A stretch of DNA of 64,000 nt. It comes from Candidatus Magasanikbacteria bacterium RIFOXYC2_FULL_42_28. GTDB lineage: Bacteria > Patescibacteria > ABY1 > Magasanikbacterales > GWA2-37-8. The DNA lies in the NCBI GenBank assembly GCA_001784435.1, contig MFQZ01000010.1:166967-230966 (forward strand). Direction: 5' to 3'. Below the pieces are notes generated by a model that saw only the letters and a program-made list of their open reading frames with translations, had not been told where the DNA came from and did no database searches. The translations under genes were made by a program, and so were the position numbers. Shown here piece by piece: positions 10,079-17,629 of this stretch (position 1 is its first letter; the number at the start of each line of letters is the position of its first letter).

Positions 10079-11533
10079 ATGAAAACAAAATTATACAATT
10101 ATCTGTATAATACCGGCGTGCCGATAAATGAGGTGTATACACCTTTATTGGCGTTGGCGAATAAATTTGCTTCGCCGTCGTCGAATAATTTTTGGCAAAC
10201 CATTATTACTGTTTCTGATTATATGAAGGCGCGGTACCAAACAGAACAATGGTATCCGGAAAAGATTATTTTTGGTTTAGTAGAGTGGAAAACCGCGAGT
10301 GATTTAGCCGCGTCTTTGGAGGCGATTGACCGTTTGCTCGCGCGTTCGGGCGTGTCGCTGGTGGACAACACTAAAACACGCGGTAAGTTTATTGGTTTAG
10401 AGTTGAATGATGCCACCTTAAAACATTGGGCCAGCGCTTATGATCTTGCCGATTCGGTTGTTAAAAATCGCGTTGATAGTGAGTTGCCGATAGCACTATC
10501 GCTTTTTGCGCGTCTTAACATTCAATTTCAAACCGTGGGCATGCTCATCAATTTACCGCTTGGCCCGGCTCTTTATTCTAAGGCAGAAGTGAATAATTTT
10601 GTTAATGTTGGGGGGGCGGACTGTGATTTTGCTCGTTTGGTTTTCACTTTGCGGGAAATGTCAATTACCGATGCTCGCCACGAGGTCTATGTGATTGTTA
10701 AAGAATTTTTATTAGCCGACCATTGTTTGAATAATGAAAATTTAGAATGGGAACAGGCGGTCTTATTGGTTTGGTCTTTGGGATTTATGTTTAATGAATT
10801 TGAACGTTTGTCCTCCGAAGACCAGATTTGGTTAATCAATAATTATTATTATCGAGCGTTTGCGATTGGCGTGCCTTTAAAAATAATTTTACAATCATAC
10901 CTTCTATCATCGCGTTGGGTAGTTGAATATGTGCGGAAATGTTCGGCTTTAATTTTAAATATTGAGAATAATTCTGAAAATGTTTATTTTGGCGGTGAAG
11001 AAAATAATTCTGCCTTTGGTTTAATCAGCGCCGAATATCACCGTCGATTAGCGGACAAAATATCCGAGGGGCTGTCGGATCAAACTGTGGCCGAGGCCTT
11101 TGTTGCCGGTTTATTTGGCGGTGGATACGACGAGAGCGCGCCCACGTATTATCATTGGCTACAAGAAGCGTTAATAGTATACGTCGGCTTGAAAGAATCG
11201 ACTTTGGTGGATTGGCTGAAAGATGGCGACTCACCGTTAAATTATGAAAATCGCGGAGAGTTGATCAAATTGTTGACTTATTTTGTTTATGGCGGAGAGT
11301 TTGTCAAGTTGGTGGAATATTTCCAAGATAAAAAATCAAAAGTTCCATTTAAAATATTTTTAAATTATATAAAAGACGCTGTTGATTTGTCGGTTGACGT
11401 GATTATTCAGAATTGTCTAGCGTTTGCCGAAGTGATGCGCGACAATGGTTTGCTATCTTCGGACGATGACCTAATCGAATATCACCAGGAGGATGGCCAA
11501 TTTTATTGGAATAAAAAATTGTTAAAACAGTAA
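10079..11533 (+). CDS. Unknown protein, tandem paralogue 1
   Basis: 484 aa, no recognised family, no signal peptide or clear membrane segment; predicted mostly alpha-helical. Its second half resembles the next gene: LSSEDQIWLINN followed by GVPLKIILQS here matches LSSETQIELIKK followed by GVPLDKVLLS there, and NSENVYFGGEE matches NSEETMNFGSD. It starts 27 bp after the VirB6/TrbL-like gene and ends 3 bp before its paralogue, so all three are probably co-transcribed. Function unknown; a cytoplasmic partner of the secretion locus is inference. Confidence 0.85.
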   Translation: MKTKLYNYLYNTGVPINEVYTPLLALANKFASPSSNNFWQTIITVSDYMKARYQTEQWYPEKIIFGLVEWKTASDLAASLEAIDRLLARSGVSLVDNTKTRGKFIGLELNDATLKHWASAYDLADSVVKNRVDSELPIALSLFARLNIQFQTVGMLINLPLGPALYSKAEVNNFVNVGGADCDFARLVFTLREMSITDARHEVYVIVKEFLLADHCLNNENLEWEQAVLLVWSLGFMFNEFERLSSEDQIWLINNYYYRAFAIGVPLKIILQSYLLSSRWVVEYVRKCSALILNIENNSENVYFGGEENNSAFGLISAEYHRRLADKISEGLSDQTVAEAFVAGLFGGGYDESAPTYYHWLQEALIVYVGLKESTLVDWLKDGDSPLNYENRGELIKLLTYFVYGGEFVKLVEYFQDKKSKVPFKIFLNYIKDAVDLSVDVIIQNCLAFAEVMRDNGLLSSDDDLIEYHQEDGQFYWNKKLLKQ

Positions 11534-11536
11534 ATT

Positions 11537-12715
11537 ATGTCGGCATTTTATTTTTTACAATCATCTAGTCCGGAGACGTGGAAACAACGCGTCGATTTGT
11601 TGATAAGAATTGGGATGATAGCCGACGATTTATTTTTGGGGAAATGGGAGAATGATTCTGTCTGGGGCTGGTCAAAATTTTTAGTAGCTGATTTGGCAAA
11701 ATTTAATAAAGAAAAGATTCCGTCTGATTGGCGGTATCAGTCGTTTTTTTACGCGTTGGTTGGTTTTTTGGATTTTTCTCTACTTGAAAAAATTACCAAT
11801 GAGTTGGATAAGTTGGCGCGTATTAAAATTGGCCCGGCATCAAAGGGGGCGACAATCATTAGTACTGTTTCTGAAGAATGGAACGCTTTGGGTGATTTTT
11901 TGGATTTGACACCAGCTGGCGGGGGTATTTTGAGGAACAAAGTAAGCGGATTAACGGCCGTTGAATTAGAAAAATTAACAGCCGATATGCGTGTGTTAGC
12001 GGATGATTATAATGATTTTCGCATTGTTTTTAAATTTGTGGCGACCGCGTTGCTTTATCATATTCCGCCCGTGCCGGCAGTTGATTTGGATGGTTTTAAA
12101 TATGCTGTGTCGGTTCAAGCCGAACAGAAAAAAAATGATTTTAGTATTGATCACGGATTGCTTTGCACTAATTTTTTAGGGTGGTCGTTTTTAAAGCGGG
12201 ATGAAAAAGTGATGCGTTGGGCCGCGGAATATCTGCGACAGTTTTCCGTCGAATCGATTAAATATGATAGTCCGTTTGATTTGATTTTTTTAATTGGTAT
12301 TTTACATTTAGCTTTTTATAATTTTACCGGATTATCATCTGAAACACAGATTGAGCTGATTAAAAAATTTACTCTGAAAGCGCTCTGTTGGGGGGTGCCG
12401 CTAGACAAAGTGTTGTTATCCAAGTCGGGCGAAGGATTGTCTGTCGCCACCGGCCCAAAAAATACGAGAGCGCTGTTTACTGCTTTAGAAAATAGTGAGG
12501 AGACAATGAATTTTGGTTCTGATAAAGTTTTAATGAATGTTGGGCAATTTGTTAAGCAATTTTTATTGTCGGCTCATCGTGATTATGGGGGATACGCGCA
12601 GACCGAATATGTTGGAGACGCGATCAGAGAAAATCATTGGCCAGATGGCGCGCGTGTTTATTTATTCGCACTTTTAAAATGTTGTTTATATTTAAAAGCC
12701 GGCAGTTCCGCTTGA
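11537..12715 (+). CDS. Unknown protein, tandem paralogue 2
   Basis: 392 aa, shorter relative of the preceding gene, with the shared core at about residues 245-335 (LSSETQ, GVPLDK, NSEETMNFG). It lacks about 90 residues relative to its paralogue. No known domain, signal peptide or membrane helix recognised. It is the last gene before the accessory cassettes that interrupt the secretion locus, and a degenerate copy of another gene's start follows it at 12745. Function unknown. Confidence 0.85.
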   Translation: MSAFYFLQSSSPETWKQRVDLLIRIGMIADDLFLGKWENDSVWGWSKFLVADLAKFNKEKIPSDWRYQSFFYALVGFLDFSLLEKITNELDKLARIKIGPASKGATIISTVSEEWNALGDFLDLTPAGGGILRNKVSGLTAVELEKLTADMRVLADDYNDFRIVFKFVATALLYHIPPVPAVDLDGFKYAVSVQAEQKKNDFSIDHGLLCTNFLGWSFLKRDEKVMRWAAEYLRQFSVESIKYDSPFDLIFLIGILHLAFYNFTGLSSETQIELIKKFTLKALCWGVPLDKVLLSKSGEGLSVATGPKNTRALFTALENSEETMNFGSDKVLMNVGQFVKQFLLSAHRDYGGYAQTEYVGDAIRENHWPDGARVYLFALLKCCLYLKAGSSA

Positions 12716-12744
12716 AGTCAATTGGTGTTGTATCGCTTTAAAAT

Positions 12745-12798
12745 ATGGTAAACAGCAATTAGTCCGCTATTTTATTAAAAAAATCCACCCGCACCATT
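12745..12798 (+). pseudogene. Degenerate 5' remnant of the KKSDGTF gene
   Basis: An 18-codon stretch beginning ATG aligns without gaps to the first 18 codons of the small ORF at 16011: I-L-x-K-K-S is conserved and about 8 of 18 residues match, with an in-frame TAG at codon 6. It ends right where the AAAACCTTTTAAG inverted repeat begins, as at 16011-16064. The match is weak alone; the same junction at the second site makes it credible. Confidence 0.4.
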
Positions 12799-12799
12799 T

Positions 12800-12841
12800 A
12801 AAACCTTTTAAGCATCCTTAAAAGGTTTTGTAAAAATAGGG
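12800..12841. repeat. Cassette inverted repeat, copy 1
   Basis: AAAACCTTTTAAG, loop CATC, then the exact complement CTTAAAAGGTTTT (13-bp arms, 12800-12829), followed by the conserved tail GTAAAAATAGGG. The same unit is at 14332 and 16065. It sits 22 bp upstream of the -35 of the first AAA ATPase gene. Operator, terminator or recombination boundary are all possible; the conserved non-palindromic tail argues against a simple terminator. Confidence 0.75.
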
Positions 12842-12863
12842 TATGGCAGACGCGATTAGATAC

Positions 12864-12892
12864 TTGACAGCGATGTGGTTAAATGTTACAAT
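12864..12892 (+). promoter_or_regulatory. Sigma70-type promoter of first AAA ATPase
   Basis: TTGACA, 17-bp spacer, TACAAT. Transcription would start near 12899. The GTG at 12875 therefore lies inside the promoter, which decides the start of the gene in favour of the ATG at 12926. Confidence 0.8.
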
Positions 12893-12925
12893 AATAGGTA
12901 TATATATACTTATAAATGTAAACTT

Positions 12926-14323
12926 ATGGAAATCTCGCTTATTTTAGAGGAAATTACTCGACAGAATAAGTTCTGGGCGCGAGAAAAACAGCGTGATTTT
13001 TTTGGTAATAATACGTTTAAACGTGAATTGTACCCACGGCTTGTCGCTTTACTGACCGATCGGCTAATTATTTCGATCGTTGGATTGCGACGTGTTGGTA
13101 AAACAGTTTTACTCAAACAATTAATTGGGCATTTGATAGATAATGACAAAGTTGAACCGCGCAATATTTTATTTTTAAGTTTTGATGAAGCGATGCTGAG
13201 TTCGGCTGTCAAACTCGACGATTACTTGCGGATTTATTTAAGCCATTTTCAGGCGCGACGCACCGGGCGTTTGTATATTTTTTTAGATGAAATTCAATAT
13301 GCGCCCGAGTGGCAACATATTTTAAAACGATTTTATGACACCGAACCGAATATTAAATTTATTATTTCCGGTTCGTCCTCGCTTTTTTTAAAAAAGAAAG
13401 CGACCGAAAGTTTAGTTGGTCGGATTTATGAATTTAATTTACCGGTATTAAGCTTTGTGGAATATTTGGAATTGGCCCAAGTTTTTTCCGCCAACTTGTC
13501 AATTTTTAAATCTTTGCTATGTGATATCAAGGCGGGATCGAAAGATTGGTTGAAATTAGACGTCGCCAGAAAGATTTTTTTGTCCGAGCATTCACTTTGG
13601 TTGGCCGGACAATTTGATGAATATTTACTACGTGGACAATTTCCCGAAGTGGTAGGCGAAAAAGATATTGTTAAAATTGAAAGATATTTACGTGAATCAG
13701 TTTATAAAAAAACCATTGAATTTGATATCCCACGGTTATTTGGCGCTGATAAGGTTGGTGATTTAAAATTTATTTTTCAAGTCCTGGTTAACGAAACAGG
13801 TAATCAGTTTGAAGTTGGCAATCTGGCCCAAGAGGCGCAGATCGATCAAAAAACTCTTACTCGCTATTTATCTTTTTTTGAAGAAAGTTTGTTGGCGCGG
13901 ATTTTATATAACTATTCGCGCTCATTGCGTAAAACCCATCGCCAGCCCAAGAAGATTTATATTAGTAGTACTAATTTTTATCCGTTGGACTTGGCTACGC
14001 CGCTTGAAACCCGCGGTGCAATTTTGGGGCATTTAGCTGAAACGCATGCCTGCAATTTATTGCGAGCGCGTTTTGATAATTTATCATTTTATCGTGTGCG
14101 GAAACAGGAAGTTGATTTTATTGGAGCGGACAACTGGTTGGATCGGTCATCCTATCGCTTAATTGAAGTAAAATATCGGTCTGATGTCAGTCGACAAAGG
14201 TTTGTGTTTTTGGAAAATACCGCTAAGCGTTTTGGTGTTGGTCGGTTGCCGGTGGTTTTAACAAAATATGAATTTGGCGTTTCAGAAAAATTAGCGTTGG
14301 TGCCGTTATTTATGATAAAGTAA
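12926..14323 (+). CDS. AAA family ATPase with DUF4143-type C-terminus
   Basis: 465 aa from the ATG at 12926 (an upstream GTG lies within the promoter). Walker A is GLRRVGKT (about residue 50), Walker B is IFLDEIQ (about residue 117), and a sensor-like FIISGSSS follows. The C-terminal half has winged-helix-like and DUF4143-like regions ending in a LIEVKY motif (about 410) reminiscent of PD-(D/E)XK folds. Such ATPases are common accessory genes in bacteria and archaea; their role is poorly defined and sometimes linked to toxin-antitoxin or defence. Own promoter; flanked on both sides by the shared inverted repeat, suggesting a movable cassette. Confidence 0.85.
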   Translation: MEISLILEEITRQNKFWAREKQRDFFGNNTFKRELYPRLVALLTDRLIISIVGLRRVGKTVLLKQLIGHLIDNDKVEPRNILFLSFDEAMLSSAVKLDDYLRIYLSHFQARRTGRLYIFLDEIQYAPEWQHILKRFYDTEPNIKFIISGSSSLFLKKKATESLVGRIYEFNLPVLSFVEYLELAQVFSANLSIFKSLLCDIKAGSKDWLKLDVARKIFLSEHSLWLAGQFDEYLLRGQFPEVVGEKDIVKIERYLRESVYKKTIEFDIPRLFGADKVGDLKFIFQVLVNETGNQFEVGNLAQEAQIDQKTLTRYLSFFEESLLARILYNYSRSLRKTHRQPKKIYISSTNFYPLDLATPLETRGAILGHLAETHACNLLRARFDNLSFYRVRKQEVDFIGADNWLDRSSYRLIEVKYRSDVSRQRFVFLENTAKRFGVGRLPVVLTKYEFGVSEKLALVPLFMIK

Positions 14324-14331
14324 TACTAAGT

Positions 14332-14370
14332 GTTTTTAAGTACATTTAAAAGGTTTTGAAAAAATAGGGG
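14332..14370. repeat. Cassette inverted repeat, copy 2
   Basis: TTTTTAAG, loop TACA, TTTAAAA, continuing as GGTTTTGAAAAAATAGGGG. It matches copies at 12800 and 16065 mainly in the right arm and tail; the left AAAACC arm is degenerate. It begins 9 bp after the stop of the first ATPase. Confidence 0.65.
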
Positions 14371-14389
14371 AGTTTTTGGGCATAAAGAG

Positions 14390-14398
14390 TTATCCACA
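14390..14398 (+). promoter_or_regulatory. TTATCCACA (DnaA-box-like) site
   Basis: Perfect match to the strict bacterial DnaA-box 9-mer TTATCCACA, followed by G, ending 8 bp before the -35 of the second ATPase promoter. The same arrangement occurs before the AbiE promoter (16127). Confidence 0.6.
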
Positions 14399-14406
14399 GA
14401 GGTAGT

Positions 14407-14435
14407 TTGACATTTTTAACTGTTTTAAGTATACT
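14407..14435 (+). promoter_or_regulatory. Sigma70-type promoter of second AAA ATPase
   Basis: TTGACA, 17-bp spacer, TATACT: near-consensus. The -10 lies inside the perfect palindrome at 14422-14441, so a protein bound there would block RNA polymerase. Confidence 0.8.
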
Positions 14436-14441
14436 TAAAAC
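14422..14441. promoter_or_regulatory. 20-bp perfect palindrome over the -10 (operator candidate)
   Basis: GTTTTAAGTATACTTAAAAC is a perfect 20-bp palindrome overlapping the -10. A second site, GTTTTAAGTATGTTTAAAG (14462-14480), covers the start codon. Both share TTTTAAG-N-TTAAA with the cassette inverted repeats, so one repressor may recognise all of them. Confidence 0.65.
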
Positions 14442-14470
14442 ATAGCATAAAAATATGAAATGTTTTAAGT

Positions 14471-15685
14471 ATGTTTAAAGAATATATCAAAAGAGAGGTT
14501 TATGTTAATAAAATTCGTCCTTTTATCGGCAAGGATATTATTAAGGTTTTAGTTGGCCATAGACGGGTCGGTAAGAGTTATTTGTTGTATCAGATAATGG
14601 ATGAAGTCAAAAACCAAGATTCAAAAATAGAGATTGTGTATATTAATAAGGAGTTAAATGATTTTGCCGATATTGTTGATCATCAGAGCTTGCTTAAATA
14701 TATTGATTTAAAAAAAAATAAAAATAGTGGCGGAAAAACCGCGCTATTTATCGACGAAGTGCAGGACATTATTAATTTTGAAAAGGCCCTGCGTCACCTA
14801 AACGCCTCCGGGCAGTTTGATATTTATTGTACAGGCAGTAATGCTAAATTGTTATCAGGCGAGTTGGCGACTTTTTTGTCCGGTCGGTATATAGAAGTTG
14901 AAGTGCGCGGTTTGTCGTACAATGAATTCTTGGAATTTCATAAATTGGCAAAAGGTAAAGAATCTCTATTTCGTTATATTAAATATGGCGGTTTACCATA
15001 TTTAATTAATTTACCACCGGAAGACGATGCCGTGTATGATTATTTGCGCAACATTTATAACACTATCGTTTTAAAAGATGTGGTCGAGCGTTTTAGATTA
15101 AGGAATGTAAATTTGCTGGAAAGATTGATTGAATATCTTGCGGATAATGTTGGTAGTTTGGTTTCAGCCAATAATATCAGTGATTTTTTAAAATCGCAAA
15201 AAATTAAAATTTCACCGAATACCATTTTAAATTATCTGTCATATTTGGCGGCGAGTTATTTTATTTATAAAGTTCCGCGGCTAGATATTGTGGGAAAGAA
15301 AATTTTTGAGGTTAATGATAAATTTTATTTTGAGGATTTAGGATTAAGGCATGTGGTGGTTAATTACAAACAATCGGATATTAATAAAATTTTAGAAAAT
15401 TTAGTGTTTTCGCATTTGAAATATATTGGTTATGAGGTTAAGGTCGGCCAATTGGGCCAGCAGGAAATTGATTTTGTAGCAAGCCGGGGTGAGGCGCGGG
15501 TTTATGTGCAAGTGGCTTACTTGCTAAATAGCGAGGCGGTCAAGCAACGAGAGTTTGGCAATTTATTAAAAATTGATGATAATTATAAAAAAATAGTGGT
15601 GAGTATGGATGATTTTGGCGGGGGGAATGTTAGCGGTATCGAGCAGTGGAATGTCGTAGATTTTTTATGTGATTTTCTCGGGTAG
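14471..15685 (+). CDS. AAA family ATPase, DUF4143-like (second copy)
   Basis: 404 aa. Walker A GHRRVGKS (about residue 31), Walker B ALFIDEVQ (about 95), sensor-like YCTGSNAKLL (about 120), then helical/winged-helix region and a C-terminal nuclease-like fold with QEIDFVA and a degenerate VQVAY where the first ATPase has EVKY. It is a distant relative of the gene at 12926, not a recent duplicate. The ATG lies within an operator-like half site, implying tight autoregulation (inference). A small acidic gene follows 24 bp later and may be co-transcribed. Confidence 0.85.
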   Translation: MFKEYIKREVYVNKIRPFIGKDIIKVLVGHRRVGKSYLLYQIMDEVKNQDSKIEIVYINKELNDFADIVDHQSLLKYIDLKKNKNSGGKTALFIDEVQDIINFEKALRHLNASGQFDIYCTGSNAKLLSGELATFLSGRYIEVEVRGLSYNEFLEFHKLAKGKESLFRYIKYGGLPYLINLPPEDDAVYDYLRNIYNTIVLKDVVERFRLRNVNLLERLIEYLADNVGSLVSANNISDFLKSQKIKISPNTILNYLSYLAASYFIYKVPRLDIVGKKIFEVNDKFYFEDLGLRHVVVNYKQSDINKILENLVFSHLKYIGYEVKVGQLGQQEIDFVASRGEARVYVQVAYLLNSEAVKQREFGNLLKIDDNYKKIVVSMDDFGGGNVSGIEQWNVVDFLCDFLG

Positions 15686-15709
15686 AATTAAAATAATTAT
15701 GAATTTATT

Positions 15710-15955
15710 ATGAAAACTATAATAGAAATAGACCGAAAGCAAGATGAAGTAATCCGCCTTCACTTATCCAATGACGACTATGATGATTTTGGCTGGATAG
15801 ACATGTGGACGACCAAAGAAAAAGAGGGGGATGAGCCGGAGCAGAGTGAAACCGTGAATTTTTTCATTGACGATTTACGCGCGGCTCTAGAAGGATTTGT
15901 GGCGCAAAGAGAGTTGCAACATAAGCGAGATCAGATGTTGAAAGAAAATGAGTAG
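15710..15955 (+). CDS. Small acidic protein of unknown function
   Basis: 81 aa, strongly acidic in the middle (SNDDYDDFGWIDMW, then KEKEGDEPEQSE), ending in a basic/acidic helix. No signal peptide, Cys pairs or known motif. It lies 24 bp behind the second AAA ATPase without a visible promoter of its own, so it probably shares that transcript. A small partner or inhibitor of the ATPase is possible but only guilt by association. Confidence 0.7.
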   Translation: MKTIIEIDRKQDEVIRLHLSNDDYDDFGWIDMWTTKEKEGDEPEQSETVNFFIDDLRAALEGFVAQRELQHKRDQMLKENE

Positions 15956-15995
15956 ACAAGTTGATAATTTTGAGATTTAATTTTTGGCAATACTG

Positions 15996-16004
15996 TGCTA
16001 TAAT
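15996..16004 (+). promoter_or_regulatory. Extended -10 promoter with 6-nt gap to ATG
   Basis: TGC-TATAAT followed by exactly 6 nt and the ATG at 16011. Same geometry as the promoters at 17615 and 18656; predicts a leaderless transcript. Confidence 0.65.
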
Positions 16005-16010
16005 ATATCC

Positions 16011-16088
16011 ATGACCAATAATGCTTCACCGACAATTTTAGTCAAAAAATCCGACGGCACGTTCACAAAACCTTTTAAGCACCCTTAA
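16011..16088 (+). pseudogene. Truncated 5' copy of the KKSDGTF gene (25 codons)
   Basis: ATG and 25 codons (MTNNASPTILVKKSDGTF, then TKPFKHP and a stop). It matches the start of the gene at 17630; 29 bp (16032-16060 and 17654-17682) are identical, and the promoter is also similar. Homology stops at the cassette inverted repeat beginning at 16065, whose left arm supplies the last codons and the stop. It is either a gene broken by cassette insertion or a real small peptide; the break at the repeat favours the first. Confidence 0.65.
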
Positions 16089-16109
16089 AAGGTTTTGTAA
16101 AAATAGGGG
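16065..16109. repeat. Cassette inverted repeat, copy 3
   Basis: Arms 16065-16079 and 16084-16098 form a 15-bp perfect stem (ACAAAACCTTTTAAG) with a 4-nt CACC loop, then the tail AAAAATAGGGG. Almost identical to copy 1 (12800). It lies between the broken KKSDGTF copy and the promoter of the AbiE pair. Confidence 0.75.
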
Positions 16110-16126
16110 AAATTTTAAGTATAAAG

Positions 16127-16135
16127 TTATCCACA
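16127..16135 (+). promoter_or_regulatory. TTATCCACA (DnaA-box-like) site
   Basis: Perfect TTATCCACA followed by G, ending 7 bp before the -35 of the AbiE promoter; the 14390 site has the same layout. Confidence 0.6.
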
Positions 16136-16142
16136 GCACCGT

Positions 16143-16171
16143 TTGACTTATCAGTGTTATTTTGGTAAATT
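16143..16171 (+). promoter_or_regulatory. Promoter of the AbiEi/AbiEii pair
   Basis: TTGACT, 17-bp spacer, TAAATT. The TTG at 16143 is the -35 itself, so translation should start at the ATG at 16191 rather than at that TTG. Confidence 0.6.
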
Positions 16172-16190
16172 AGCACAATATACTAATTTT

Positions 16191-16775
16191 ATGAAATGGA
16201 TTGATTTTGAGAAAAGTATTAAAGATAAAGATATTAAGTTATTTACACCGCGCGATGTAAGTGTTTTTTTGGGTCGCTCAACAATTGCTGTGCGATTTTT
16301 AATGCATCGCCTAAAACAAAACGGACAAATTATGGGGGTTAAGCGCGGTCTTTATAAATTATCCGGTCAACTCGTACCTGATTATTATTTGGCTAATAGA
16401 ATTTACGCTCCCTCCTATATTTCTTTAGAATCGGCGTTGTCATATTATGGTGTTATTCCGGAAACCGTATATGAAATTACGTCAGTAACTTCTAAAATTA
16501 CTCGTCGTTTTGAAACCGCCGGAAAAATTTTTTCTTATCATAAAATTAAACAATCTGCTTTTACCGGTTATGGTATAGCGCACCAAGACGGAGCAAATTT
16601 TTATTTGGCTGACGCGGAAAAAGCGTTTATAGATGTGTGTTATCTGCGGTTATTGGCGGGCCGAGAGTCGATATCTCGTTTTGACAAAACAAAGCTTAAT
16701 AAGGAGAAAACTTTAAGTTATGCTGATTTGTATAAAAATAAAAAATTAGTTGCGACTATTCGTAAATTATTATGA
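16191..16775 (+). CDS. AbiEi-type antitoxin / transcriptional regulator
   Basis: 194 aa from ATG 16191. The N-terminus is a winged-helix-like domain (FTPRDVSVFLGRSTIAVRFLMHRLKQNGQIMGVKRGLYKLSG, split here as residues 15-58), followed by the AbiEi-like region typified by APSYISLESALSYYG and ITRRFETAGKIFSYHKI. AbiEi proteins are the antitoxin of the AbiE (type IV) system and repress their own promoter by binding inverted repeats. It overlaps the downstream toxin gene by ATGA. The cassette repeats upstream are natural candidates for its operators. Confidence 0.85.
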   Translation: MKWIDFEKSIKDKDIKLFTPRDVSVFLGRSTIAVRFLMHRLKQNGQIMGVKRGLYKLSGQLVPDYYLANRIYAPSYISLESALSYYGVIPETVYEITSVTSKITRRFETAGKIFSYHKIKQSAFTGYGIAHQDGANFYLADAEKAFIDVCYLRLLAGRESISRFDKTKLNKEKTLSYADLYKNKKLVATIRKLL

Positions 16776-17533
16776 TTACCAAAGATTATATTGAGAAATT
16801 AGCAAAGCTTGGCCATGTTGCAACATTTCCAAATATCGCGAGAGAGTATTTTCAGCATGTTTTTTTGTCAAATTTAAGTCAGATTCCTGGTGGGGAAAAG
16901 TTATTGTTTAAGGGTGGTACGGCCTTGCGAATAGTTTATGGTAGTCCGCGTTTTTCCGAAGATTTAGACTTTTCTTTGTTCGGCGTCTCGCACTCGCTCG
17001 TTAATAAATTTGTGGAAGATATTTTTCTGAAGATTTTATCTGAAATTGAAAGGACTGGGATTAAGGTTGAATTGGGTAAAAAAAGCGGAGAAACAAGCGG
17101 CGGATATTTTGGTGTGGCATCGTTTCGGTTCTATGATTATCCTTTGATTGGCGTTGAGATCAATGTATCCGCGCGAGGAACCAAGCAGTTGGCCGGGGAA
17201 GCAGATAGTATCGTTAGCGATTTTGCGCCGGCGTATTCGTTATTGCATTTACCGCAAATTGTTTTGGTTGAAGAAAAAATATTTGGCGCTTTACTGGAAC
17301 GCAAAAAACCACGTGATTTTTATGATTTGTATTTTATTATGCGCAAAGGAATGCTAACGAATGAGCAGAAACAGCGATTATCAACGGTCAAAAATAAAAT
17401 AATCGCGAGTGCCAAGAAGATCGATTTTCGATATGAACTCGGTGTTTTTTTACCTTCTGACCAGCAATTGATTGTACGGGATTTTTCAGCAGTTTTAGAG
17501 CGGGAGTTAAATAGACAATTAGCAAAAATCTGA
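16772..17533 (+). CDS. AbiEii-type nucleotidyltransferase toxin
   Basis: 253 aa. The nucleotidyltransferase core is plain: GGTALRIVYG (about residue 48) followed by FSEDLDFSLF (about 62), giving the GG(T/S)-x-D-x-D motif, plus a downstream LVEEKIFGALLERKKPRDFYDLYF block typical of the AbiEii/AbiGii family. Known members transfer nucleotides to targets such as tRNA and cause growth arrest that can abort phage infection. ATGA overlap with the antitoxin gene indicates translational coupling. No disabling mutation is visible, so it looks active. Confidence 0.9.
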   Translation: MITKDYIEKLAKLGHVATFPNIAREYFQHVFLSNLSQIPGGEKLLFKGGTALRIVYGSPRFSEDLDFSLFGVSHSLVNKFVEDIFLKILSEIERTGIKVELGKKSGETSGGYFGVASFRFYDYPLIGVEINVSARGTKQLAGEADSIVSDFAPAYSLLHLPQIVLVEEKIFGALLERKKPRDFYDLYFIMRKGMLTNEQKQRLSTVKNKIIASAKKIDFRYELGVFLPSDQQLIVRDFSAVLERELNRQLAKI

Positions 17534-17614
17534 TGATTTTATAATTTTTGCAATTAAGTAAAATAATATTCGCACCGGCACCAAATATTTGATTAGGTAA
17601 TTGCGTCTATTTTG

Positions 17615-17623
17615 TGGTATAAT
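17615..17623 (+). promoter_or_regulatory. Extended -10 promoter with 6-nt gap to ATG
   Basis: TGG-TATAAT followed by exactly 6 nt and the ATG at 17630. Transcription is expected to start at or next to the A of ATG, predicting a leaderless mRNA. It also rules out the in-frame ATG-like start further upstream (17612). Confidence 0.7.
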
Positions 17624-17629
17624 ATACCT

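Noticed and set aside
12875..12925. GTG start for the first AAA ATPase
   Set aside because: It lies between the -35 and -10 hexamers of a near-consensus promoter, so it would not be in the transcript.
14390..16135. DnaA-type boxes as a replication origin
   Set aside because: Only isolated single boxes in promoters, no AT-rich unwinding cluster and no dnaA, dnaN or gidA nearby.
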